From Chelonobacter sp006228105 (GTDB taxonomy: Bacteria; Pseudomonadota; Gammaproteobacteria; Enterobacterales; Pasteurellaceae): a stretch of DNA of 32,671 nucleotides. The stretch lies in assembly GCF_006228105.1 (NCBI RefSeq), contig NZ_VDHH01000018.1; one strand, written 5' to 3'. Of this stretch, positions 1 to 7,907 are shown in pieces. The position numbers were made by a program, and so were the translations under genes. A model generated the notes under the pieces. That model made no database searches. It was not told where the DNA came from and was given only the letters and a program-made list of their open reading frames with translations. Numbering within the stretch: the first letter of the stretch is position 1; each line of letters begins with the position of its first letter.

Positions 1-133
1 CTTTGTCAATAATCTGGGGTGGATATACAATTCGCCTCTACACTACTTCACCAAATTACCAATAAATTAAAAATCTGGTCGTGAGTGTAACACTTATTTT
101 TGTACTGGTAAACTAGTTCATTAATACATTTTA
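1..133. other. Non-coding flank downstream of lolE
   Basis: This stretch lies beyond the lolE stop codon at the window edge. I see no credible reading frame, no RNA gene and no strong hairpin followed by a T-run, so the end of the lol transcript cannot be placed here. It is AT-rich and carries no uptake signal sequence. Confidence 0.5.
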
Positions 134-1387
134 TCAATAACTGCTCAATACTTTGGCCGGCTGTAATTTTGCCGCCCGAGCCGCCGGGTACAGACTGGCG
201 AGCAGACTTAAAATCAGCGCTGACAACAAAACCAAGCCAACATCCGCCCAATGCAGTTCGCTTGGCAGAAAATCAACGAAATAAATACCATCGGATAAAA
301 TTTGGGTATGCAGCAGGGCTTCAATGCCCTTAATTATCTCGGTCAGATTCAGCGCCAACAGTACCCCGAGCGCAATCCCGATCAGACAGCCTTTCATGCC
401 CGACAACAAGCCATAACTAATAAAAATACGGCGGATAAAGCCGTTATTGGCACCCAGCGTACGCATAATCGCAATATCGCCCTGCTTGTCTTTCACCGCC
501 ATAATCAACGTGGACACAATATTAAAACACGCCACACCGATCACCAGCACCATGGCAATATACATCACGCTGCGGATCATTTGAATATCACGGTACATAT
601 AACCGAATTTACCAAGCCAACTGGTGGCGGTCAGTTGCTGCGGATAATCAATCAGGCTGCTGTAATCCATTTGATTGACCTGAAACGGATCGTGCAGCGC
701 GATTTCAATTCCGCTTGCCTGCTGTGCCGTCATGCCTAAATAGGCTCGTGCGGTTTCAATCGGCAGTAAAGCAAAGCTGTGATCCAGTTGTCCGTCTAGG
801 CGTAAAATGCCGCTGATTGGCAAGCGAAGTCGCTTTGGTTGGCTGTTCGCCATATTATCGCTGACCTGTGAAAGCAACAACGACACACTATCGCCAACCT
901 TCACATCCAATTCGCGCGCAATGCCTGCGCCGAGAATTAAACCGGATTGTGCACCAAACGCCGCCCAACGGTTATCCTGCACAAACTGCCCCATGGCACT
1001 CACCCCATCTTGCAAGGTTTTATCCACCCCACGCAGTTGCGCCACTTTCAAACGGCTGCCGTTTTCAATCAAAGCGGTGAAACTGACATAAGGCGCAATC
1101 CCTTTTACAATGGGCTGCGATTGCAAACGTTGTGCCAAACTCTGCCAGTCTTGAATTTCACTCGGCTGAGCCGCCACTTGATAGGCATTGATTTCAATAT
1201 TCGGCACCACCGCCAACACCCGTTGCCGTAATTCACGCTCAAAACCGTTCATGGCGCTCAAACCGATAATCAGCACGGCCACGCCCAGCGCAATGCCAAG
1301 CGTGGAAAAAGCCGAAATCAGGCTGACTAAGCGATTGTTTTGTTTGCCACGCTGATAACGCCAGGCAATAAAAAACGGAGTATTCAT
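134..1387 (-). CDS. lolE: Lipoprotein-releasing ABC transporter permease LolE
   Basis: LolE is one of the two membrane subunits of LolCDE, the inner-membrane complex that extracts outer-membrane lipoproteins and passes them to the periplasmic chaperone LolA. The 417-residue product starts MNTPFFIAWRYQRGK, has a first membrane segment at about residues 22-48 (ending in GLSAMNGFE), then a long periplasmic domain of over 200 residues. Three more membrane segments follow around residues 270-295, 320-345 and 380-400, with an ending typical of the family (LYPAARAAKLQPAKVL). This MacB/FtsX-type topology and the length match LolE. It is the last gene of a minus-strand run lolC-lolD-lolE and starts 12 bases after the lolD stop, behind an AGGAT ribosome-binding site. 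The call as LolE rather than LolC rests on gene order and on similarity of the N-terminus. Confidence 0.93.
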   Translation of the reverse strand: MNTPFFIAWRYQRGKQNNRLVSLISAFSTLGIALGVAVLIIGLSAMNGFERELRQRVLAVVPNIEINAYQVAAQPSEIQDWQSLAQRLQSQPIVKGIAPYVSFTALIENGSRLKVAQLRGVDKTLQDGVSAMGQFVQDNRWAAFGAQSGLILGAGIARELDVKVGDSVSLLLSQVSDNMANSQPKRLRLPISGILRLDGQLDHSFALLPIETARAYLGMTAQQASGIEIALHDPFQVNQMDYSSLIDYPQQLTATSWLGKFGYMYRDIQMIRSVMYIAMVLVIGVACFNIVSTLIMAVKDKQGDIAIMRTLGANNGFIRRIFISYGLLSGMKGCLIGIALGVLLALNLTEIIKGIEALLHTQILSDGIYFVDFLPSELHWADVGLVLLSALILSLLASLYPAARAAKLQPAKVLSSY

Positions 1388-1399
1388 GCTGCGCTATCC

Positions 1400-2098
1400 T
1401 TAGGCTACGTCGGCACGCAACACGCCGTCTTGCATCACCATACGGCGCGACAGTTTGTTGGCGAGGTTCATATCGTGGGTCACCAATAAAAAACCGATCT
1501 GCTGTTCTTGATTCAGTTGTTGAATCAGCTCAAAAATGCTTTCGGTGGTTTTGCGATCCAGATTGCCGGTCGGCTCATCGGCGAGCACCAACGCCGGACG
1601 ATTGACCAACGCACGCGCAATCGCCACCCGCTGCCGTTCACCGCCGGACAATGCGGACGGACGGTGTAAAGTGCGGTGCGACAGCCCGACCGCACTTAGC
1701 ATCTGTTCGGCGCGATCTTTGGCTTCGTTCTTATTCTGTTTGCCGATCAGCAACGGCATCATCACGTTCTCAAGTGCGGTAAAATCCGCCATTAAATGAT
1801 GAAATTGATACACAAAGCCTAAATAACGGTTGCGCAATTCCGCCAGCTTATTGGCAGAAAGCGCAAACACGTTTTCGCCATTCAGCAGCACCTCACCGCT
1901 GTCAGCGCGATCTAAACCGCCTAACAAATGCAACAGCGTACTCTTGCCCGATCCGGAACTGCCGACAATCGCCACCAATTCGCTGTTCTGCATTGAAAAA
2001 TTGACATTTTTCAGCACCTGCGTTGTGTTATCGCCCTCTTGGTAAGACTTATTCAAGGCGTGGCACGCCAAAAGTGCGGTTTGCGAAATTTCGTTCAT
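1400..2098 (-). CDS. lolD: Lipoprotein-releasing ABC transporter ATPase LolD
   Basis: LolD is the cytoplasmic ATPase that powers lipoprotein release by LolC/LolE. The 232-residue protein has Walker A GSSGSGKST, the ABC signature LSGGERQRVAIARAL and Walker B LVLADEPTGNLD, with the switch histidine in LLVTHD near the C-terminus. I place the start at the ATG at 2096-2098, preceded by GAGAG; a longer frame would begin at an upstream TTG at 2110, directly abutting the lolC stop, and is less likely. The gene sits between lolC and lolE with short gaps, indicating one transcript. Three uptake signal sequences lie inside the coding region, two of them as an inverted pair just before the signature motif (see the 1669-1697 repeat). 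Confidence 0.95.
   Translation of the reverse strand: MNEISQTALLACHALNKSYQEGDNTTQVLKNVNFSMQNSELVAIVGSSGSGKSTLLHLLGGLDRADSGEVLLNGENVFALSANKLAELRNRYLGFVYQFHHLMADFTALENVMMPLLIGKQNKNEAKDRAEQMLSAVGLSHRTLHRPSALSGGERQRVAIARALVNRPALVLADEPTGNLDRKTTESIFELIQQLNQEQQIGFLLVTHDMNLANKLSRRMVMQDGVLRADVA
1669..1697. repeat. Inverted pair of uptake signal sequences inside lolD
   Basis: AAGTGCGGT (1669-1677) and ACCGCACTT (1689-1697) face each other across 11 bases, giving 9-base perfect arms. In Pasteurellaceae, inverted USS pairs usually sit between genes as terminators. This one is inside lolD, in the codons just upstream of the LSGGE signature, with no T-run after it, so termination is unlikely; the message could still fold there. 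Confidence 0.85.
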
Positions 2099-2110
2099 AA
2101 CGTCTCTCAA

Positions 2111-3307
2111 TTATTCGTAGCGTAGCGCATCGGCTGGCTCAATTTTGGCTGCACGATAAGCCGGATAAAGGGTGGACAGTAAGGTTAAACCTAAGGTGGC
2201 GATCACAATCAGCACCAGCTGCATGCTGTCAAACAGCACCGGCAAGGCAACCGCACTTGGGTTAAATACGCCGATAATCGGGTTGATAAATTCTGCCAGC
2301 AACAAACCCAAGCCGCAGCCAAGCAAAGTACCAATCACGCCGACCAGCAATCCCTGAAAAATAAAAATCTGCATCACTTGGCGTTTTTTCATGCCTTGGG
2401 TTTGCAAAATCGCAATTTCGCCCTGTTTATCCAGCACCATCAAACTCAACGAGGTCACGATATTGGCAATCGCCACCACGATAATCAGCCCTATCAGCAA
2501 GCCCATCATATTTTTTTCCATCGCCACCGCTTGGAAAAATTCACCTTTCTGTTCACGCCAATCGGCAATTTTCCACTCGCTCGGTGGGAAATAATCTGGT
2601 AGTTCGGTAATTTTAAACGGATCATCGAGGAACAAGCGTACGCCCTGCACTTGCTCCGGTGGAATACGCAATAAGCGCCCGACATCTTGGATATTAGCAT
2701 ACACTTGGCGTTGATCGCTGTTGATGCCGCCGTTGAGAATCGCAGCAACACTGAACAAACGCTGCACCGGCACGCGCCCGAACGGGGTGTATTGGCTGTT
2801 TGCCGCCAACATCACCCGCACTTTGTCGCCGACTTTCAGCTTGAGTTCGTTTGCCAATGCCGCACCAAGCAAAATATGATAATCACTCGGTGCAAGCAGT
2901 TGCGGTAAATCCAATTCGTCCCACGCCAAAGCCGGATCGTCCGCCACATCAGCCACACCGATAATCCGCGCTGCACCAATCCCGGTTGTGCTTTGTAAAA
3001 TCACATCGCTGTTGTTGATCCCGACCGCACTTTGCACAAACGGTGGCAATGGTTGGCGTAATTTAAAATCCGCCGCCAAGTTGCCGTCCAATGGTTGAAT
3101 CACCGCATGTGGCAAGGTGCTGAGCACGTTGTCTTTTTGCTGTTGCTGCAAGCCGTTCATCACCGACAGCACAATCACCAGCGCCATCACGCCCAGCACA
3201 ATACCAATGCTGCCAAGCCAGGTGACCACACGCCCGAAACGATCCGCACTTTTGGATCGCCAATAACGCCATGCGATAAACAGCGGCACAGAACTGAATT
3301 TTACCAT
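2111..3307 (-). CDS. lolC: Lipoprotein-releasing ABC transporter permease LolC
   Basis: LolC is the membrane subunit of LolCDE that docks the periplasmic carrier LolA. The 398-residue product begins MVKFSSVPLFIAWRYWRSK and keeps the LolC-like stretch SADRFGRVVTWLGSIGIVLGV. It has an N-terminal membrane segment at about residues 27-50, a large periplasmic domain to about residue 260, and three C-terminal membrane segments ending in LYPAYRAAKIEPADALRYE. Length and topology fit the family (about 400 residues). It starts only 3 bases after the stop of the upstream hydroxyacid dehydrogenase gene, so the two are probably co-transcribed and translationally linked. lolD follows 12 bases downstream. 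Confidence 0.94.
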   Translation of the reverse strand: MVKFSSVPLFIAWRYWRSKSADRFGRVVTWLGSIGIVLGVMALVIVLSVMNGLQQQQKDNVLSTLPHAVIQPLDGNLAADFKLRQPLPPFVQSAVGINNSDVILQSTTGIGAARIIGVADVADDPALAWDELDLPQLLAPSDYHILLGAALANELKLKVGDKVRVMLAANSQYTPFGRVPVQRLFSVAAILNGGINSDQRQVYANIQDVGRLLRIPPEQVQGVRLFLDDPFKITELPDYFPPSEWKIADWREQKGEFFQAVAMEKNMMGLLIGLIIVVAIANIVTSLSLMVLDKQGEIAILQTQGMKKRQVMQIFIFQGLLVGVIGTLLGCGLGLLLAEFINPIIGVFNPSAVALPVLFDSMQLVLIVIATLGLTLLSTLYPAYRAAKIEPADALRYE

Positions 3308-3310
3308 CGC

Positions 3311-4255
3311 TTATTTCAAGCTCGCGGCAAATTGTTCGATGTTATCGCGCACCTTGCCGACCAAAATTTCAACCGCGGAATCCGCCGCCCAGGCGATATG
3401 TGGCGTCACCAGCAGATTTGGCAATATTTTTGCCGCCTCCATCACCACATTGCCTTTTTCCGGCGGCTCTTTGATCATCACATCAATCGCCGCACCGCCA
3501 AGCTGACCGCTCTTTAACGCCGCCACTAGCGCATTTTCATCGACCAACGGCCCCCGCCCAGTGTTGATAAGAAATGCGCCTTTTTTCATTAATGCCAAGG
3601 TTTCCGTATTGATTAAATTTTGTGTGGTTGGGGTGAGTGGGCAATGTAGCGTCACAAAATCCGCTTGTGCCAACACGTCGTTAAACGGCGTATAACCTTC
3701 GCGGCAGGTGGTCGCATCTTTGTGTTCGGCATATAACACTTTCATGCCGACCGCACTTGCCAAACGTCCTACTTCACTGCCGAGGTTGCCTTTGCCGAAG
3801 ATGCCGATCACCGAGTTGCGCACGTCGGTTAGCGGATAATCAAAGTAACAAAATTGTTTATTGTCGACCCAACGATCCGTGAGTTGATCGCGATACCAGC
3901 CCATTAAGCTGTGTTTTAGGGCAAAAATCATGCCGATCACATGTTCCGGCACACACACCGACGAATAGCCGGCAACGTTTTTGACCATAATCCCCAGCGC
4001 TTTGGCTGCGTCTAAATCGACATTATTGGTGCCGGTGGCGGTGACGGCAATCAGTTTTAGCTTGGGCAATTGCTGCATCAAGGTTTTGTCGATCACCACT
4101 TTATTGGTCACGGCAACATCGGCGTCCTGCAAACGTTCTAACGTTTGCTGCGGATCGGTCGCCTCATAAGCGATCCACTGATGCTCAATATTCGGACGCG
4201 GAATCGGAATGTGTTTCGGTAAAGAACTGCTGTCTAAATGCACAATTTTTAACAT
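3311..4255 (-). CDS. D-isomer specific 2-hydroxyacid dehydrogenase
   Basis: This 314-residue protein is a D-2-hydroxyacid dehydrogenase, an NAD(P)-linked enzyme reducing a 2-keto acid to a D-2-hydroxy acid in the cytoplasm. The dinucleotide-binding glycine motif is GIFGKGNLG (residues 151-159). The expected catalytic triad is present: Arg234 in NTGRGPLVDE, Glu263 in KEPP, and His286 in TPHIAWAA. It resembles the glycerate dehydrogenase/hydroxypyruvate reductase branch, but the substrate cannot be read from the sequence. It is the first gene before lolC on the minus strand, 3 bases apart. The pairing with lolC also occurs, as I recall, in H. influenzae, which suggests an old operon rather than a functional link. 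Confidence 0.88.
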   Translation of the reverse strand: MLKIVHLDSSSLPKHIPIPRPNIEHQWIAYEATDPQQTLERLQDADVAVTNKVVIDKTLMQQLPKLKLIAVTATGTNNVDLDAAKALGIMVKNVAGYSSVCVPEHVIGMIFALKHSLMGWYRDQLTDRWVDNKQFCYFDYPLTDVRNSVIGIFGKGNLGSEVGRLASAVGMKVLYAEHKDATTCREGYTPFNDVLAQADFVTLHCPLTPTTQNLINTETLALMKKGAFLINTGRGPLVDENALVAALKSGQLGGAAIDVMIKEPPEKGNVVMEAAKILPNLLVTPHIAWAADSAVEILVGKVRDNIEQFAASLK

Positions 4256-4324
4256 AGGTCACTCACTGGGTTAAAACGCTAGCGTATTGAGAGATTCAAT
4301 ACGTCAAACAACGGCAACAGGCTG

Positions 4325-5134
4325 CTAGTGAATCGAATATTCCTGCACCATGCCGCCAAGTAATTGATCACGCAATAAATCGGAAGTCGGATCGTCCGGG
4401 CATTGCTCGATAAAATAATCGAAATCTGCCAACGCTGCGTGGTAACAATCCATGCTTGCCAACACCAAACCACGATCACGAATCTCGTATGGGTTATTCG
4501 GTTGACGGCGCAGACACCACTCGATCAGCCGTAATGCTTCGCTGCCACGCCCTTCACGAATTAAAGCATTTTTCAAATTTTGTACAAAATGTTCCTGTAA
4601 AATTTCGGGATCTGCCACCGCCAAATCCTCATTGTCGGGGTACAACCCGAAACCGACATAACCTTCAATCCACTTATCCAAAGTGTCGTGAAAAAGATAT
4701 TCCCCGTCCCAAGGATTAATAAAGGCCGTTTCATTGTTCACATCGGCGCGTAGCAGCACTTGTGTCGGAAAATTCACCGGAAACAACGGTAAATTCAAGC
4801 TCTCCGCCAAATATAAAACCAACGCACTCAAGCTAGAAGCCGTGCCGCTTTGTTTCTCTAACAATTGATCAATCAGCATTGCATCGGCGGCAAAGTGATT
4901 ATTGGGATTGCAGTGAAATCCCCATTCACCATACACCAATTGCAAGAGTTGATGAATTTGCATTTTAGCATCTTGGGTTTTATCAATCATTAAATGCACT
5001 TTTCGCACCATGTGTCCCAAGCGCCCCCAAATACTGCTGCTTTTCGGGTTTTCATTCACCACCTTATAAAGCTCGACCATTCTCACCATCAAGGCTTTTT
5101 GTAAGGTTCGCTCTTCCTCATCCAGTATTATCAT
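4325..5134 (-). CDS. sirB1: SirB1/YchA family protein (transglutaminase-like plus TPR)
   Basis: This 269-residue protein matches the SirB1 (YchA) family. The N-terminal two thirds contains the transglutaminase-like core recognisable from YGEWGFHCNPN, the run GTASSLSALVLYLAESLNLP, and FPTQVLLRADV. The C-terminal third (from about residue 195) is a tetratricopeptide-type helical region with NNPYEIRDRGLVLASMDCYHA and FIEQCPDDP. Length equals that of the E. coli protein. The biochemical role of SirB1 is not established. In enterobacteria it follows prmC in the hemA-prfA-prmC-sirB2-sirB1-kdsA cluster. Here it follows prmC directly, 21 bases after its stop, and sirB2 and kdsA are missing from the cluster. 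Confidence 0.88.
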   Translation of the reverse strand: MIILDEEERTLQKALMVRMVELYKVVNENPKSSSIWGRLGHMVRKVHLMIDKTQDAKMQIHQLLQLVYGEWGFHCNPNNHFAADAMLIDQLLEKQSGTASSLSALVLYLAESLNLPLFPVNFPTQVLLRADVNNETAFINPWDGEYLFHDTLDKWIEGYVGFGLYPDNEDLAVADPEILQEHFVQNLKNALIREGRGSEALRLIEWCLRRQPNNPYEIRDRGLVLASMDCYHAALADFDYFIEQCPDDPTSDLLRDQLLGGMVQEYSIH

Positions 5135-5155
5135 TTCTGTTCCTATTTGATAGCA

Positions 5156-6487
5156 CTACACCAATTGCGCCAAAGTCACGCGGTCATTATCAGCGTAATC
5201 TTTCACGGTTTCAACCTGTTGCCAAGCGTTTTTTGTAAATAACGACCGCACTTGTTGCCCTTGCTGCCAACCGTGTTCCAGCAACAACCAACCACCGGGG
5301 CGTAAATAGGGTTTCGCTTGTTGAATAATCTGATTTAAATCCGCTAATCCTTGCTGCTCGGCGACCAACGCCGTCAGCGGTTCAAAGCGTACATCGCCTC
5401 GTGCCAAGTGCGGATCGGTTTGATCAATATACGGCGGATTGCTGACAATCATATCAAACTGCGATTCCGGTGCGAGTTCACTGAACCAGTCACTCACCAA
5501 AAATGTGACATTTTCAATACCGTTCAACTGTTGATTCTCTTTTGCCAGCTCAACAGCTTGTGGAATTTTATCCAACCCTGTCACATGAATATTGCAATGC
5601 AAGCTAAATTGCTGCTGCAATGTTTTTGCCAGTGCCAATGCGATTGCACCGGTGCCGGTGCCTAAATCCAAAATATGATACGCTTTGACCGCACTTTGTG
5701 TAATCCGTTCAGCGGCAAGTGCTAAGGCTTGCTCTACTAATATCTCGGTATCAGGGCGGGGAATCAAAGTATGTTCCGAAACTTTTAGCGTTAAATTCCA
5801 AAATTCCCTTTCACCTAAAATATACGCCATCGGCTCACCTTGTAAACGACGCAATAAAAGTGCGGTCAATTGCTGAATTTCAGCCATGCTTAATAGGGTT
5901 TCGCCAAATGCCAATATAAAGGAGCGACTTTTTCCGCTGAGATGTTGCAGTAACATCAGTGCTTCTAATTTCGCGCAATCGTGGTGTTGCAATAATCGCC
6001 GCGCAAAATCCAACCATTGTTCATAGCTTAGCGGAGCAAGATCCAAGACTTCAAATCGCTCACAAACCAACGTTAAATCGTCACTGAAGGTTATTCCTAT
6101 CTCCGATAAACTACCGGTGAAATAGTCTTGGTGCACTCGATACCAAGTGGCGTAATCCCCCTCGCCTTCAGCTAACGCAAAAGCTTCGGAAACTTGATTC
6201 ATCGGCAGTTCTTCCACAGAAGATAACTTAATAATGACCCCCGGCTGCTGCCGACTATCCAAAATAATCTTAAACTCTCCAGCGCTAGGAAGCGGATCTC
6301 GATCATGAAGATAACTGGCTTTGGCAGCACAAGTCGCCGTTTTCTGTCCGGCAAGCACTAATGCTAAAAGATAATCGGCATACTCTTCGGCAAATGTCCA
6401 ACTCTCCGCTTCTGCAACAATATTATTCCGTTGGCAATACTGCTGCCAATATGCTTGGATTTGCTTATTTTTCATCATGTTATCCAT
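5156..6487 (-). CDS. prmC: ASCH domain fused to release factor glutamine methyltransferase PrmC
   Basis: The 443-residue product has two complete parts. Residues 1-149 form an ASCH (PUA-like) domain of the YhfF/COG4405 type: WTFAEEYADYLLALVLAGQK, the GQKTAT motif (47-52), LPSAGEF, EGEGDYATWYRVHQDYF (107-123) and CERFEV. Residues about 154-443 are a full PrmC (HemK), which methylates the GGQ glutamine of RF1 and RF2. It has an N-terminal helical domain (SYEQWLDFARRL, SFILAFGETLLS), REFWNL, TLIPRPDTE, the SAM motif DLGTGTG (274-280) and catalytic NPPY (350-353), ending DNDRVTLAQL. PrmC alone is usually about 280-290 residues, so nothing is lost. The junction (VLDLAPLSYEQW) is a continuous frame with no Met; an internal TTG at Leu148 has no clear ribosome-binding site. 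It lies downstream of prfA, whose product is its substrate. I do not know this fusion as a described architecture. Start is at ATG 6487, or possibly Met4/Met5. Confidence 0.92.
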   Translation of the reverse strand: MDNMMKNKQIQAYWQQYCQRNNIVAEAESWTFAEEYADYLLALVLAGQKTATCAAKASYLHDRDPLPSAGEFKIILDSRQQPGVIIKLSSVEELPMNQVSEAFALAEGEGDYATWYRVHQDYFTGSLSEIGITFSDDLTLVCERFEVLDLAPLSYEQWLDFARRLLQHHDCAKLEALMLLQHLSGKSRSFILAFGETLLSMAEIQQLTALLLRRLQGEPMAYILGEREFWNLTLKVSEHTLIPRPDTEILVEQALALAAERITQSAVKAYHILDLGTGTGAIALALAKTLQQQFSLHCNIHVTGLDKIPQAVELAKENQQLNGIENVTFLVSDWFSELAPESQFDMIVSNPPYIDQTDPHLARGDVRFEPLTALVAEQQGLADLNQIIQQAKPYLRPGGWLLLEHGWQQGQQVRSLFTKNAWQQVETVKDYADNDRVTLAQLV

Positions 6488-6498
6488 TTAACTTTGTT

Positions 6499-6704
6499 GG
6501 TAACATTTGTTACCGCTCCAAAAATAGGCGGATATAAAAAGGATATAAAACCCGCTGTCGACTGCTGACGAAGCTTAAAACGCACGATATTTATTATAAA
6601 AAATAGGCGGATTAAATATCCGCCCGAACTGTATTTTGCATTTTTCCCTTATTGATTAAATGCTTATACCGCACTTCGCAAACGGGCGGATAGTTAATCC
6701 GCCC
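6499..6704. repeat. Cluster of palindromes between prfA and prmC
   Basis: The 228-base gap between prfA and prmC has no gene but holds perfect hairpins. GGCGGAT-TAAAT-ATCCGCC is at 6606-6624 and GGGCGGAT-AGTTA-ATCCGCCC at 6684-6704. The two share arms but differ in loops. A third half-copy, AGGCGGATAT, is at 6525-6534 followed by a broken right arm. A separate palindrome GGTAACATTTGTTACC is at 6499-6514. None is followed by a clear T-run on the minus strand. They resemble a REP-like repeated extragenic palindrome, or they may trim or stabilise the prfA-prmC message. An uptake signal sequence at 6668 lies between the last two hairpins. Confidence 0.7.
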
Positions 6705-6715
6705 TTATGCTACCA

Positions 6716-7798
6716 CTAACTTTGTTCCGACAATGCCGCCAGTTGATCCGCTTGATATTCGGTGATAATCGGTTGAATCAATTCTTCCATTTTGCCGTTC
6801 ATCACTTCGTCCAGACGGTACAGTGTCAGGTTGATGCGGTGATCGGTCACCCGCCCTTGCGGATAGTTGTAAGTGCGGATTTTGTCGGAACGATCGCCGC
6901 TGCCGAGCAAATCACGTCGCGTGCTGGAGACTTCTGCCGCACGGCGTTCTTCTTCCGCCTTAACAATCCGCGCCGCCAACACCGACATCGCTTTGGCTTT
7001 GTTTTTATGTTGCGAACGTTCGTCCTGACACTCAACCACAATGCCGGTCGGTAAGTGGGTGATCCGCACCGCAGAATCGGTGGTGTTAACGTGCTGTCCG
7101 CCCGCACCGGAAGAGCGGTAGGTATCAATTTTTAGATCCGACGGATTGATTTCCGGCAATTCCGATTCCGGCAGTTCCGGCATCACTGCCACGGTACAAG
7201 CCGAAGTGTGAATCCGCCCCTGCGATTCGGTTTTCGGTACACGCTGCACCCGATGCCCGCCGGACTCAAATTTCAGTTGCCCATAAACCGCATCGCCGCT
7301 GATTTTCATGATCATCTCTTTATAGCCGCCCTGCTCGCTTTCGTTGGCGCTGATCACTTCCACCCGCCAGCGCTTCATCTCGGCATAACGGCTGTACATC
7401 CGAAATAGGTCACCACTGAAAATGCCCGCTTCATCGCCACCGGTTCCGGCGCGAATCTCCAGAAAACAGTTGTATTCGTCATTTGGATCTTTGGGCAACA
7501 ATAATACTTGCAGTTGCTGTTCCAGTTGCTCAATTTCGTTTCTGGATTCGTCGATCTCTTCCAACGCCATTTCGCGCATACTTGGATCATCCAGCAGCGT
7601 TTGTGCTTCTTCCAGATTAAGTTGCAAGCGGCGCCACTTGCCAAAACACTGCACCACATCTTCCAATTGGGCGTACTCTTTTGAATAGGCTCGAAATTTA
7701 TCTTGATCGTTAATCACGCTCGGATCGCCGAGCAACGCTTGCAACTCTTCGTAGCGCTCTTGTAAATTTTCCAATTTAGTAATAATTGACGGTTTCAT
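6716..7798 (-). CDS. prfA: Peptide chain release factor 1
   Basis: RF1 reads UAA and UAG in the ribosomal A site and triggers hydrolysis of the finished peptide. The 360-residue product has the usual length. Domain 2/4 carries the codon-recognition tripeptide of the P-x-T class as PKT (188-190), within VQRVPKTESQGRIHTSACT. The catalytic GGQ is at 233-235 in SSGAGGQHVNTTDSAV; Gln235 is the residue methylated by PrmC. The C-terminus has GSGDRSDKIRTYNYPQGRVTDHR shared by all RF1 proteins, and ends QADQLAALSEQS. The start ATG is preceded by AAGGG at good spacing. It lies between hemA (109 bases upstream) and prmC, as in E. coli. Confidence 0.97.
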   Translation of the reverse strand: MKPSIITKLENLQERYEELQALLGDPSVINDQDKFRAYSKEYAQLEDVVQCFGKWRRLQLNLEEAQTLLDDPSMREMALEEIDESRNEIEQLEQQLQVLLLPKDPNDEYNCFLEIRAGTGGDEAGIFSGDLFRMYSRYAEMKRWRVEVISANESEQGGYKEMIMKISGDAVYGQLKFESGGHRVQRVPKTESQGRIHTSACTVAVMPELPESELPEINPSDLKIDTYRSSGAGGQHVNTTDSAVRITHLPTGIVVECQDERSQHKNKAKAMSVLAARIVKAEEERRAAEVSSTRRDLLGSGDRSDKIRTYNYPQGRVTDHRINLTLYRLDEVMNGKMEELIQPIITEYQADQLAALSEQS

Positions 7799-7907
7799 TG
7801 GATTCCCTTGTTTGAAGCTATCGGTAGTAAGAATAAAAAATTTTGGCTATTTTAGCTGAAATTTATGCGTAATGTTGCTGAAAATACGCTAATTTTGCGA
7901 TCAGCTG

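Noticed and set aside
188..232. Possible toxin or mobile gene at the left edge
   Set aside because: Only the C-terminal part of lolE and a short AT-rich non-coding flank are present.
302..739. Long antisense frame over lolE (145 codons), and similar shadows over dnaG, the RbbA-like gene and others
   Set aside because: Each lies opposite a well-supported gene, has no ribosome-binding site, and its composition (runs of His, Arg and Gln) is a translation artefact of the opposite strand.
6684..6704. Intrinsic terminator after prfA
   Set aside because: The hairpin is strong but no T-run follows on the minus strand, and an equivalent hairpin lies 60 bases downstream in the same gap, so a repeat family explains it better.
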